Both the position numbers and the translations under genes were made by a program. A DNA stretch of 32,430 bases from Hespellia stercorisuis DSM 15480 (GTDB lineage: Bacteria; Bacillota; Clostridia; Lachnospirales; Lachnospiraceae): NCBI RefSeq assembly GCF_900142165.1, contig NZ_FQZY01000049.1, forward strand, positions 1 to 32,430, in the 5' to 3' direction. Below the pieces are notes generated by a model. The model had not been told where the DNA came from and did not search any database. It worked only from the letters and a program-made list of their open reading frames with translations. Shown here one piece after another: positions 7,871 to 16,288 of this stretch (the first letter of the stretch is position 1; every line of letters begins with the position of its first letter).

Positions 7871-9613
7871 ATGCCTGCCTACCAAATGTTGCGGGCAATA
7901 TCGCAGGAATATGAATCACAAAATTATGAGGAACTGCAAGAACAGTTAGAGAATGAAATTAATGCCTGTACAGAGGTAGAGAGCAGTTATCGAAATAAAG
8001 TCAAGAAGTTCATGCGGCAGGTTTTGGTATGGCACATTAGTGAAATTGATTATTCTATGCGAATGGAATATGAAGTGTTTTTAAAGTCCGAAGTCAAGCC
8101 TGTTTCAATAAGTATGTACTTAAAAGGATTTGACCGAATCAAGCAGCATTCTATCAGGGAACAGATGCGGACGCTGGCCGGGAGAGCGGCAAACCGTCTG
8201 GAATATCGAAATCAGATATTATTTCTTCCATACCATCCAGATCAGGAGTTGGCGATGCTTTTTGATAAGGCGGGCAAGAAAAAAGATCTGGTATGGGATT
8301 TTAGCAGACAGGCTTCGGAGAACATGAAGAAACAGGTGTATACCATCCTGCATTATATTATCAGGCAATACGATAAGGTGAAAGTACGACATGGACATAT
8401 ACAGGCACTCCAAAGGTTTTATGATTTCTGCGTGGAAGATCAAGTGGAAGATATTGAGTATCTGGAATTAGAGCAGGTGGAAGCGTTCAAAAGTACATTA
8501 TATGAAGCATCAGAACCAAGGAAGATTAGCTGCATTATCGATATCAGCCGAAAAGCACTTTTTATGGAAGCAGCCGAAATTCACTGGGATGCCAATGTCT
8601 GGTATATGGAACGATTTCATTTTGAAAAAGGAAGGGTGAATCCTGCCAATCCTGTTGGAAGTTTTTCCTATCTGGAAGTAAAAGATAAGCGAAATAGAAA
8701 ACTCCTGCAAATGTACTGCAAATATGGGCTTGGTATCACGAATCTCTCGATTGGAAACTTAAGAGGGGAATTTATAATTGTGAGAAAGTTCCTTACTGAA
8801 CTGGAAGAGAAGACTTCCGATAGCGTATGTGAAATAACTGCTGATATTATGGACTGGTATTTTAAAAGAATGGATGGCAGAGAAATTCAGGCAGAGACAT
8901 ATAATAAGCAGGTTATGGCGATTCTACACTTTTTTGATTATCTAAGGGTGAAAGAAAAAATCACAAAACTTCCATTTTGTGAACAGTATTATTTGAAGAA
9001 GACAATAGCAAAGCATCATGACAGAAGCGTAGAGAGTAGTGCCAGTGAGGAAATCATGGAAAAATTATATTTATTTCCAGAGCATTTAAGGCTGATGTAT
9101 CTACACTTATGGGGAATCGGACTGCGTGCCAGTGAGGTGTGTACCTTAAAAGGGGATGCTTACTATGTGCAGGGAAGAGATGCCTGGATACAAGTCTACC
9201 AGATTAAAATGAAGACTTATAAACGGATTCCAATCCCAGCATCTTTGTATAAACTTATGAAAGTGTACAAACACAAGCATGACATACAGCCGGAGGATTA
9301 TATTTTTCAAAACAGCAAAGGTGGACCCTTCCAGTATGGTACGTTTCGGAATCAGATGATCAAACATTGTGAGAGCAATGGAATCCAAAATGGTGATTAT
9401 ATGTTTCAATCACATGATTACAGGCATACGATAGCTGGTGAATTTTACAATAATGGCGTCTCTATCCAAGGGATACGTGACTATCTAGGACATGCATACG
9501 AGGAAATGACCTTGCAGTATATCGACTATATGCCAAGAAAGATTAATAAGAAAAGTGAAGAATTATTTAAGAGACCGGGGAATAGCCTGGCCACATGCCT
9601 GAAAAAGAGGTGA
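7871..9613 (+). CDS. Tyrosine recombinase 2 of 3 (TnpB-like)
   Basis: A 580-residue tyrosine recombinase with a long N-terminal extension compared with XerC-like proteins, as in TnpB of Tn554. Catalytic landmarks: R419 in GLRASEV, H515 and R518 in SHDYRH, H541 in YLGH, and Tyr in LQYIDY (Y550 or Y553). AGAGAGGTG precedes ATG 7871. Its stop at 9611-9613 is 4 bases before the TTG of recombinase 3, so the two are translationally coupled. The N-terminal 350 residues hold two SAM-like helical regions that may bind DNA or partner subunits. No frameshift or missing catalytic residue is seen. Confidence 0.9.
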   Translation: MPAYQMLRAISQEYESQNYEELQEQLENEINACTEVESSYRNKVKKFMRQVLVWHISEIDYSMRMEYEVFLKSEVKPVSISMYLKGFDRIKQHSIREQMRTLAGRAANRLEYRNQILFLPYHPDQELAMLFDKAGKKKDLVWDFSRQASENMKKQVYTILHYIIRQYDKVKVRHGHIQALQRFYDFCVEDQVEDIEYLELEQVEAFKSTLYEASEPRKISCIIDISRKALFMEAAEIHWDANVWYMERFHFEKGRVNPANPVGSFSYLEVKDKRNRKLLQMYCKYGLGITNLSIGNLRGEFIIVRKFLTELEEKTSDSVCEITADIMDWYFKRMDGREIQAETYNKQVMAILHFFDYLRVKEKITKLPFCEQYYLKKTIAKHHDRSVESSASEEIMEKLYLFPEHLRLMYLHLWGIGLRASEVCTLKGDAYYVQGRDAWIQVYQIKMKTYKRIPIPASLYKLMKVYKHKHDIQPEDYIFQNSKGGPFQYGTFRNQMIKHCESNGIQNGDYMFQSHDYRHTIAGEFYNNGVSIQGIRDYLGHAYEEMTLQYIDYMPRKINKKSEELFKRPGNSLATCLKKR

Positions 9614-9617
9614 GACA

Positions 9618-11135
9618 TTGGAACATAAATTATATCTTAAAGAAATGGACTGTTATAACGAAGCATCGAAAGAACAAAAAAATAAGATTCCAAAAGATGC
9701 CTGCTTTGATCTGGAACTGCTTCCAGCAATACAGATGAGAAACGAATTGGAATCTTTCATAAAGGACAGAACACAGAAATTAGCCATTTCTACGATAATG
9801 GATGAGAGAACGTTATATCATCAATTTTGTCGGTTTATCAATAAACGTGGGAAAAGGGCAAAGAGCTTGTCAGACAGACCGAGAGAAAAGTGGCTGCAGC
9901 AGTTAAAGGGATGGATGCTGGAAAGTGGAATCAAACTCACCCAATCTTCAATCAGTGTTTATGGCAATGAATCAACATACTGTGCACCACTGATTCTCTA
10001 CGTGGAGCGTGTATTAGATTTTTTAAAGCCAGAAGATGATATGGAAGAAATAGAGAAGGATATCTGGCAGTTGGATAAACTGGAGATTTCGGTGAATTTG
10101 AATCCAATTAAAAATTTTAAAACACTTAATTTTACGAAGATATATCAACCGGATATTCGTAATGAGGTCAAAAAGGGGATTTATCTGAATCTGAGATTTG
10201 AAGCCATTTCCTGTATTGCAAGGGAACTGACTGCAATGAGGCGTCTGTCACGATTTTTGAAAGAAAAGTGTCCTGAGATTGAATCCTGCTTAGACATCAA
10301 TCGGGAAGTATTTGAAGAATATCTGATTTATTTAAAGACAGAGGAAACATCGACGAAACATTATCATTCGGAATTAACCAGACTCAGAGCGATTTTTGAC
10401 AGCATCGGAAAAAGTTATGGATGGCAGCATTTGGAATCCCTGATTTTAACGAGAGACATACCGCCTGCATCGAAAGCAGAGTTCAAAGCATACTCAGATG
10501 CAGAACTGAAAAGGCTGAATGCAAGTATCGTAAAGTTAGATGCACAGACTGCCAGAACAATGATTATCCATCAAATGCTGGGGCTGCGTATATCGGATAC
10601 TCTTACGCTGCAGACAGATTGCCTGTATAAGAATGGCGAGGAAGATATGATCCGGATTCGGCAGATGAAGACGCATACTTTTGAAAAACCGATTAGCGCA
10701 GAAGTAGCAATGCTGATTGGGCTGGCTATCGATGATACAAAAAAGAAATATGGAAAAACCACATACATATTCGTGGACGAAAAAAACATTCAGAGACCAC
10801 TGCAATACAACACTTTACAGCAGAAGATTGTGTCCATGATAATGAAAGAAGATTTGCGGGATGACGAAGGTAGGATTTTCGGTTTCGGAACGCATTTATA
10901 CCGACATTATTATGGAATGAAACTAACGGAGATGCATCTTGATGACTGGACAATCGCAAGACTGCTTGGACATAGCAGCTTGAAAAACGTCAAGTATTAT
11001 CGAAAAATGAGCAATCAAATCATGGCAGATGAGACGCGCCGAGTCAGACAGAAACTATCAGATATCATAGAAGGAAATTTAGATGGTTGGGGTGAAGAAT
11101 ATGAAAAAATACGACAAGATGCTTGCCTTGAATAA
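9618..11135 (+). CDS. Tyrosine recombinase 3 of 3
   Basis: A 505-residue tyrosine recombinase starting with TTG 9618, with AGAGGTGAG at good distance. Catalytic landmarks: R324 in LGLRISD, H426 and R429 in HLYRH, H452 in LLGHSS, and Y460/Y461 in KYYRK. The N-terminal 200 residues (ESFIKDRTQKLAISTIMD and following) are typical of the third, larger recombinase encoded next to DUF6262 genes. Classic Tn554 has two tyrosine recombinases plus TnpC; here there are three plus the TnpC-like gene, so this is a related but distinct layout. The 3' end overlaps the DUF6262 gene by 35 bases. Confidence 0.9.
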   Translation: MEHKLYLKEMDCYNEASKEQKNKIPKDACFDLELLPAIQMRNELESFIKDRTQKLAISTIMDERTLYHQFCRFINKRGKRAKSLSDRPREKWLQQLKGWMLESGIKLTQSSISVYGNESTYCAPLILYVERVLDFLKPEDDMEEIEKDIWQLDKLEISVNLNPIKNFKTLNFTKIYQPDIRNEVKKGIYLNLRFEAISCIARELTAMRRLSRFLKEKCPEIESCLDINREVFEEYLIYLKTEETSTKHYHSELTRLRAIFDSIGKSYGWQHLESLILTRDIPPASKAEFKAYSDAELKRLNASIVKLDAQTARTMIIHQMLGLRISDTLTLQTDCLYKNGEEDMIRIRQMKTHTFEKPISAEVAMLIGLAIDDTKKKYGKTTYIFVDEKNIQRPLQYNTLQQKIVSMIMKEDLRDDEGRIFGFGTHLYRHYYGMKLTEMHLDDWTIARLLGHSSLKNVKYYRKMSNQIMADETRRVRQKLSDIIEGNLDGWGEEYEKIRQDACLE

Positions 11136-11484
11136 AGAGCATAGCGAAGAAAAAATCACCAGAGCAAAAAAAGCAATCTTTAGGATGATGGACGAAGGAG
11201 AAAAAGTAACGGTTCCAAAACTTATGGAAAAGACTGGATTATCAAGAGGATTCTTTTATAAGAATCAGATTGTCAGAAAAGAAATTGACAGAGCCATGCA
11301 GCAACAGGTTGGAATGGTAGATCCTAAGAGATACATCGGAGACATGGCATTGAAGAAGAAAATCGAGATCATGCAACAGCAGATGCATGGTCTGGAAGTG
11401 GAAAACGAAAAACTCAAGAAAGAAAACAAAAGTTTGAAAAAGGCACTGGATCGTAAAGAATTGGATATGGTGAAGAATCTGTAG
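11101..11484 (+). CDS. DUF6262 (TnpC-like) recombination accessory protein
   Basis: A 127-residue basic protein. The N-terminal half contains a helix-turn-helix-like segment (VPKLMEKTGLSRGFFYKN, residues about 37-55). The C-terminal third is a clear coiled coil rich in K, E and L (LEVENEKLKKENKSLKKAL). This is the pattern of DUF6262/TnpC proteins, which in Tn554 set the efficiency and orientation of transposition. ATG 11101 is chosen because GGGGTGAAG precedes it; an upstream ATG at 11083 has no ribosome site. It starts inside recombinase 3 and is clearly part of the same operon. Confidence 0.8.
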   Translation: MKKYDKMLALNKEHSEEKITRAKKAIFRMMDEGEKVTVPKLMEKTGLSRGFFYKNQIVRKEIDRAMQQQVGMVDPKRYIGDMALKKKIEIMQQQMHGLEVENEKLKKENKSLKKALDRKELDMVKNL

Positions 11485-11582
11485 ATTGAAAGTGGAAAAT
11501 AACTGATGGCTGGCAGTCATGCGTTGGGCGTGTGGCTGCTGGAGTCGTTGAAGATATAGAGAAAGATTTTTTACATTAATAT

Positions 11583-11610
11583 TTCATAGAGATAAGTTAA
11601 ATGGTATGAT
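11583..11610 (+). promoter_or_regulatory. Predicted promoter of the cargo gene
   Basis: The -10 box TATGAT at 11605-11610 carries an extended -10 TGG just before it. A weak -35 TTCATA at 11583-11588 is 16 bases upstream. Transcription would start near 11617, leaving a leader of about 38 bases with GTGAGGA before ATG 11655. It separates the cargo gene from the recombinase operon. Confidence 0.5.
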
Positions 11611-11654
11611 AGATATGAAGTAAAATCTGTAATCATAAAATGTGAGGACAAGTC

Positions 11655-13232
11655 ATGAAATGTAAATTTGAGTATAAAGAGCTTCAAGAAAAATATGGAA
11701 TTAGCATTGATTATCCGGGAAAGGGAAAAAAGTCATTAAAATCAAAGCTGATGTTATTTCTTTATAATAATTATAAAAAATGGAGAAAGCGGACTGAAAA
11801 AATTATTCCATTGACAGAAAACGAACAAATATATCAAAGTTTTTCTTCAAAATCTTATAGACAAAAAATGACATATAACAATGCACCTTTGGAGAGTGAT
11901 ACATCATTTTATAATATTCAATATATCCATATGTTCGATTTTATACCAAAGGAAAGTATGGAGAAGTTTTCAAATGAAATAAATGCATTTAAAAAAATAC
12001 ACGCATCTACGAATTTTACAATAGGAGAAGAAGATAAGGTTTTGGATTTGAAATCTTTTATTCCAAGCGAATTTGTAATGCCTACATATAGTTTTGGAAT
12101 AAAATCATCATCACCATTGTATCAGTATGCTACGGGAATGTATATTGGCTTTCAAGAATTAACAACATCATTAAATACGGTTATCTATACATTGTTTGTG
12201 AATAAAGAATTTGCCGATAAGCTAAATACATTTTGTACTGACAATATTGAGGATTATTGTGTTATTGAGGGTAAGAATCTAAAATGGTATGAATTTTATA
12301 AAATGGGTATGGCAGAACATGCGGGGAGTATGTACAAACAAAATTTTTTGGATGAATGTATCAAAAGTCTAAAATGGAATGTCGCTAGAATTATCAAAAA
12401 AAACATTACCTTATATCTAACTAGGAAAAATGAAATTCTTCCAAGCATGATTGTATACCAAACAAATATTGAAGCAAATAGCAATTCTGAATTCTGGAGA
12501 AGTGTTAACGTAGAAAGTCCACGATCTTGCGACTTTACCAAAAGTGGATGTGCATGTATCAACTGGTCAAATGAGATGAATAGTATTGATTACATATATG
12601 GAAATGGAAAAAGGCAGAGTATGGATCAAATGATTTTGCCAATGGATATTAGATACTTTTATTCGCAATATTTAGTAAGAGATACAATTATCAAACAAAC
12701 ATATTCGCGAGTAGAGGAATATATGGAACAGTGTGATATATTCAATAGAAGACAGACGAAATTAAAAAGTTGGCTAGCTTTTAAAGCGGAAGTTGAAAAG
12801 GAAATACTATATTATAAAAGATTTTATAATGAACAAAAGGAAAAAATGTATGACAGTTCCGAATTTAAAGAAATGTTTTTTGAAAAGCCAGGCGAAGATA
12901 AAAGTATGACAGAACGATTATTCGAAACACAGGAGGAACGTGCTAATGAGGCATACGATGTTTTGGTGCAGATTCTTGGTTACATTGACACGAATATAGA
13001 ATATAGAAATTCTGTCGAAAACCATAAGATTCAGGCAAGAACATTGATTTTTACTTTCTTGTCAATGATAGTTGCAACTTGTGCACTGATTGTAAGTTGG
13101 ATATCCAGTGAGCAGATTCAGAAATTTATTTCAGTTTCAGAAAAACTAAAGTCAATATTTGTAGTAATTGGTATAGGATTTATAGTGATAATGATAATAG
13201 TAAAAATAGTAGTATCTTTGTTTAGAAAGTGA
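11655..13232 (+). CDS. Unrecognised 525-residue protein with C-terminal membrane anchor
   Basis: No family is recognised. The first 450 residues are hydrophilic, rich in K, Y, F and N, with no signal peptide and no nucleotide-binding or nuclease motif that I can see. A cysteine pair (SGCACINW) lies near residue 300. Residues about 380-450 are strongly charged and helical, possibly a coiled coil. The last 75 residues contain two hydrophobic stretches (TLIFTFLSMIVATCALIVSW and IFVVIGIGFIVIMIIVKIVV) with about 20 polar residues between them, so the protein is probably a large cytoplasmic domain tethered by a C-terminal hairpin. It is more AT-rich than the recombinase genes, has its own promoter and a terminator, and occupies the cargo position of the element. 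A defence or sensing role is possible but unproven. Confidence 0.75.
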   Translation: MKCKFEYKELQEKYGISIDYPGKGKKSLKSKLMLFLYNNYKKWRKRTEKIIPLTENEQIYQSFSSKSYRQKMTYNNAPLESDTSFYNIQYIHMFDFIPKESMEKFSNEINAFKKIHASTNFTIGEEDKVLDLKSFIPSEFVMPTYSFGIKSSSPLYQYATGMYIGFQELTTSLNTVIYTLFVNKEFADKLNTFCTDNIEDYCVIEGKNLKWYEFYKMGMAEHAGSMYKQNFLDECIKSLKWNVARIIKKNITLYLTRKNEILPSMIVYQTNIEANSNSEFWRSVNVESPRSCDFTKSGCACINWSNEMNSIDYIYGNGKRQSMDQMILPMDIRYFYSQYLVRDTIIKQTYSRVEEYMEQCDIFNRRQTKLKSWLAFKAEVEKEILYYKRFYNEQKEKMYDSSEFKEMFFEKPGEDKSMTERLFETQEERANEAYDVLVQILGYIDTNIEYRNSVENHKIQARTLIFTFLSMIVATCALIVSWISSEQIQKFISVSEKLKSIFVVIGIGFIVIMIIVKIVVSLFRK

Positions 13233-13249
13233 ATAAATAAACATAAAAG

Positions 13250-13272
13250 GCAGGGAGAAATTCCTGCTTTTT
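13250..13272 (+). terminator. Rho-independent terminator after the cargo gene
   Basis: GCAGG (13250-13254) pairs with CCTGC (13263-13267) around an 8-base loop, followed by TTTTT. A-residues upstream pair with the T-tract, extending the stem and making it bidirectional in principle. It lies 18 bases after the cargo stop codon. Confidence 0.7.
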
Positions 13273-13293
13273 ATGATGGGAAAGGTACACAAT

Positions 13294-13324
13294 ACACTGG
13301 TTTGTATATTGTAAGAGCCAGTGT
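13294..13324. repeat. Inverted repeat near the element's right end
   Basis: ACACTGG (13294-13300) and CCAGTGT (13318-13324) are perfect inverted copies 17 bases apart, in non-coding DNA between the cargo terminator and the resumed ABC gene. Overlapping ACAATA and TATTGT form a second pair inside. Tyrosine recombinase attachment sites often have paired inverted arms around the crossover, so these are candidates for recombinase binding at the terminus. Confidence 0.4.
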
Positions 13325-13350
13325 TTACAAGCGATTCCAGAGGTGAGCCC

Positions 13351-13644
13351 CAGTTTATTGATGAAGCAACAGCTTTCACCGACCCAGAGAATGAAGATAA
13401 AATTCAGCAGTCTATCATGGCTCTTACAAAAGGAAAAACACTACTTGTTATTGCACATAGGCTTTCTACAATACAAAATGCAGACCAAATTGTATTACTA
13501 AAAAATGGTCATGTAGACGCTATTGGCACACAAGAAGAACTCTTACAAAAAAGTTCTCTTTATGCCGATATGTGGAAAGCTCATATTGGTGCTAAATCAT
13601 GGGCGGTATCAGATGAACAACAGGAGGTGATTGCTCATGTTTAG
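13351..13644 (+). pseudogene. 5'-truncated ABC transporter ATP-binding/permease gene
   Basis: Only the last 97 or so codons remain. They begin at the Walker B/D-loop region (FIDEATAFTDPENEDKIQQ), pass the H-loop (IAHRLSTIQNAD) and end normally (ADMWKAHIGAKSW). Walker A, the signature motif and all membrane helices are missing, so the product cannot work. The frame is open back to a GTG at 13321, but the residues before QFIDE do not fit the family, which places the break at about 13345-13351. It overlaps the next ABC gene, as expected for the first half of a heterodimeric exporter-type pair. The cause is most simply insertion of the recombinase-trio element. Confidence 0.85.
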
Positions 13645-15430
13645 AACAACTAAGCGAATTATTCAATGGTGTGGTGAATACAAAAAAAGATTGTATTTAG
13701 GATTTGTATGTGCTTTCTTCGCAACATGGTTTGGTGCTGCCCCTACAATGGTAGCTGCCTATACTTTAGGAAAAGCGATTGATAGTGCTAGACAAGGTTT
13801 ACCATTTGATAAAAATTTAATTGGATTATCTTTTGCGGCAATCGTTATCCTCGTCTTGTTACGTTATTTCTTTTCTTATTGGCGTGCAAAATTACAAGAA
13901 AGTATTGGCTATGAAATTGCCGCAAAACAGAGAATTAAAATTGGAGATATTTTAAAACGTGTATCACTTGGATATTTTCAAGAGAATAGTGCTGGAGATA
14001 TTTTAAGTACAGTGACAACAGAATTATCATCTCTTGAATATCAAGGAATGAGAATAATCAATGAGGTTGTCAATGGTTATATCAATGTTGTTGCCATTAT
14101 TTTGTGTTTAGGTTTCTTTAGCATACCTGCGGCATTAGTAGCGGCTGGTGGTGTGGCTTTATCATTATTATTCTTACATGGTGTTTCCGTTCAAAGTGAA
14201 AAAAATGCCCCAGTTAATGAAAAAGCTGTTGAGGAAATGTCAGGAGCAACCATTGAATATGTCAGAGGACTTCCTATTGTTAAGTCTTTCGGTCAAGAGG
14301 GTGCTTCAATCGCAAGTATGAAAAAAGCATGTAATGATAGTAAAAATATCAATATCAAAATTGAAAAAGGATTTACCCCATTTAACTGTTTGCATTTATT
14401 CTCATTAAAATTAGCGTCAGTTGGTTTAGTATTAGTTACAGCTTATATGACTTATAACGGTCAAATGGAACTTCCTATTATGTTGATGTTTTGTATGTTC
14501 TCTTTTACTATTTTTGGAAGTGTTGAAGCAGTCAATGATTCTGCACATGTATTAGGTGTGATTGATTCTGCTATGGATAAACTTGAAAAAGTTGAACAAG
14601 CAACTTACATAGACCAAAATGGTACTGATATTACTTTAGCAGCTTATGATATTGAGTTTAATCATGTATCTTTTGGATATGATTCCCGTGAAATTTTGCA
14701 TGATGTTTCATTCAAGATTCCACAAAATACCACAACAGCAGTTGTCGGACGTTCTGGAAGCGGAAAATCAACTTTATGCAATTTGATTGCAAAATTTTAT
14801 GATGTTAATGCTGGAACAGTCAAAATTGGTGGAAGAAACGTAAAAGATTTTACTTGCGATTCTTTGCTTCGCAATATTAGTATGGTATTCCAAAATGTTT
14901 ATTTGTTTCATGATACTGTAAAAAACAATATAAAATTTGGAAATCCTAATGCAACAGATGAAGAAATTATAATTGCTGCAAAAAAGGCACGTTGCCACGA
15001 TTTTATCCTGTCGCTGCCAGATGGTTATGACACTATGGTTGGTGAGGGAGGTTCTTCTCTATCTGGTGGAGAGAAGCAACGTATTTCTATTGCCCGTGCT
15101 ATTCTCAAAGATTCACCGATTGTTATTCTTGATGAAGCGACAGCAAGTATCGACCCAGAGAATGAGCATTTAATTCAAGAAGCGATTAGTGAGCTTACAC
15201 ATGGGAAAACAATCATTACGATTGCACACCGTTTAGCGACTATCCAAAATGCAGATAAAATTCTAGTTGTTGATGATGGAAAAATAGCTCAACAAGGTAC
15301 ACACAGGGAACTCATTGAACAAGAAGGTGTTTATAAGCGTTTTATTGAAATTAGAGAAAAAGCAGAGGGTTGGAATATTGACAAGGAGCTGGTGACTTCC
15401 GTATGCTTTTTAGTACCTATATCATTTTAG
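13637..15430 (+). CDS. ABC half-transporter (membrane and ATPase domains)
   Basis: A 597-residue protein with an N-terminal six-helix exporter-type membrane domain (residues about 15-300) and a C-terminal ATPase. Walker A GRSGSGKST has its lysine at 377, the signature LSGGEKQR starts at 475, Walker B ends in D499-E500, and the H-loop histidine is at 531. All motifs are intact. ATG 13637 is chosen because AGGAGGTG lies 7 bases upstream; the start is inside the preceding truncated gene. The type resembles the paired transporters of siderophore or metallophore uptake clusters with an ECF module. Without its truncated partner it may be non-functional unless it homodimerises. The last residues (ELVTSVCFLVPISF) read across a deletion into a MATE remnant and are probably not native. 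Confidence 0.85.
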   Translation: MFRTTKRIIQWCGEYKKRLYLGFVCAFFATWFGAAPTMVAAYTLGKAIDSARQGLPFDKNLIGLSFAAIVILVLLRYFFSYWRAKLQESIGYEIAAKQRIKIGDILKRVSLGYFQENSAGDILSTVTTELSSLEYQGMRIINEVVNGYINVVAIILCLGFFSIPAALVAAGGVALSLLFLHGVSVQSEKNAPVNEKAVEEMSGATIEYVRGLPIVKSFGQEGASIASMKKACNDSKNINIKIEKGFTPFNCLHLFSLKLASVGLVLVTAYMTYNGQMELPIMLMFCMFSFTIFGSVEAVNDSAHVLGVIDSAMDKLEKVEQATYIDQNGTDITLAAYDIEFNHVSFGYDSREILHDVSFKIPQNTTTAVVGRSGSGKSTLCNLIAKFYDVNAGTVKIGGRNVKDFTCDSLLRNISMVFQNVYLFHDTVKNNIKFGNPNATDEEIIIAAKKARCHDFILSLPDGYDTMVGEGGSSLSGGEKQRISIARAILKDSPIVILDEATASIDPENEHLIQEAISELTHGKTIITIAHRLATIQNADKILVVDDGKIAQQGTHRELIEQEGVYKRFIEIREKAEGWNIDKELVTSVCFLVPISF

Positions 15431-15681
15431 GCTTTTTGATAACTGCAATTACATTATTCCAGTCATTAGGAAAAGCTTCAAAAGCAAGTGTACTTGTTAT
15501 CTTGCGTCAGATTGCATTATTTATTCCAATGGCAATTTTATTACCAAAAGTAGGAAATCTTGGTATTCATGGTGTTTTCTTGGCTCCTGCTTTGACAGAC
15601 GGTATTATTTTCATTATTGGTATATTATTGGTTCTTTCAGAATTTAAAAATCTTACAAATTTAGAAAGAGAAAAGAGGTAA
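15403..15681 (+). pseudogene. 3' remnant of a MATE efflux gene
   Basis: About 92 codons matching the last two to three helices of MepA-type MATE proteins (LRQIALFIPMAILLPKVGNLG, then LAPALTDGIIFIIGILLVL). The first 350 or so codons are absent. It overlaps the ABC gene's 3' end in another frame, so a single deletion probably fused the two. MATE genes occur in this position in related uptake clusters. The MptD gene follows after 5 bases. Confidence 0.75.
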
Positions 15682-15686
15682 ATATA

Positions 15687-16286
15687 ATGAATCAAAAATC
15701 AAATAAATTACAAGTTAAAGATTTAGTCACAATCGGTATTTTTTCGGCAATCTATTTTGTTATTAACTTAGTTGTCATGATAAGTGGAGGAATCACACCT
15801 CTATTATGGATTTTCATGCCGCCTATTCTTAGCTTAGTGTGTGGTGTTATTTATATGCTACTTGTTGCAAAAGTGCAAAAGACGGGTGCAGTTCTTATTA
15901 TGGGATTGATTACAGGTATTATTTATGTAGCAACAGGTCAATTTACGTTGGTACTTCTTGTTACTTTTGGATTGGCTTGTATTGTGGCTGAAATTATCCG
16001 TAAGATAACTGGCTATAATAATTTTAAAGGCAACTTACTTGGTTATGCTTTTTTCTCACTTGGTATGGTAGGGTCACCACTTCCTATATGGTTATTCAGA
16101 GATAGTTTTTCTCAACAAATGGTTACACAAGGAATGCCTGCTGATTATGTTGCAACTATGAACGCTGCAACTCCTGTACGGGTATTAGTAGTCATGGTTG
16201 TTGCTACATTTCTTTTGGCTTTTGTTGGCGGTCTAATCGGAAAAGCTCTACTAAAAAAACATTTTGAAAAGGCTGGAATGGTATAA
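15687..16286 (+). CDS. MptD-type ECF transporter S component
   Basis: A 199-residue membrane protein with about five to six hydrophobic helices. The start LQVKDLVTIGIFSAIYFVIN and the Pro-rich segment PLLWIFMPPILSLV are typical of the Trep_Strep/MptD family, substrate-capture subunits of energy-coupling factor importers. The substrate is unknown; in this context a metal complex is plausible because of the DtxR-type regulator nearby. The EcfT gene starts 2 bases after its stop. No break is seen. Confidence 0.8.
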   Translation: MNQKSNKLQVKDLVTIGIFSAIYFVINLVVMISGGITPLLWIFMPPILSLVCGVIYMLLVAKVQKTGAVLIMGLITGIIYVATGQFTLVLLVTFGLACIVAEIIRKITGYNNFKGNLLGYAFFSLGMVGSPLPIWLFRDSFSQQMVTQGMPADYVATMNAATPVRVLVVMVVATFLLAFVGGLIGKALLKKHFEKAGMV

Positions 16287-16288
16287 GA

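Larger units (their letters stand above)
1684..13345 (+). mobile_element. Mobile element with a tyrosine recombinase trio (left end not defined)
   Basis: All genes from the Orf7-like factor to the cargo protein point the same way and are typical element genes. The right end is placed near 13345 because an ABC transporter gene resumes from about 13351 without its first half. The missing 5' half of that ABC gene is not found anywhere in the window. The left end therefore lies left of position 1, unless a deletion removed the flank. The Imm49-like gene at 303 may also be inside. Whether the element is conjugative cannot be judged, since no relaxase or type IV secretion gene is visible. Confidence 0.5.
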
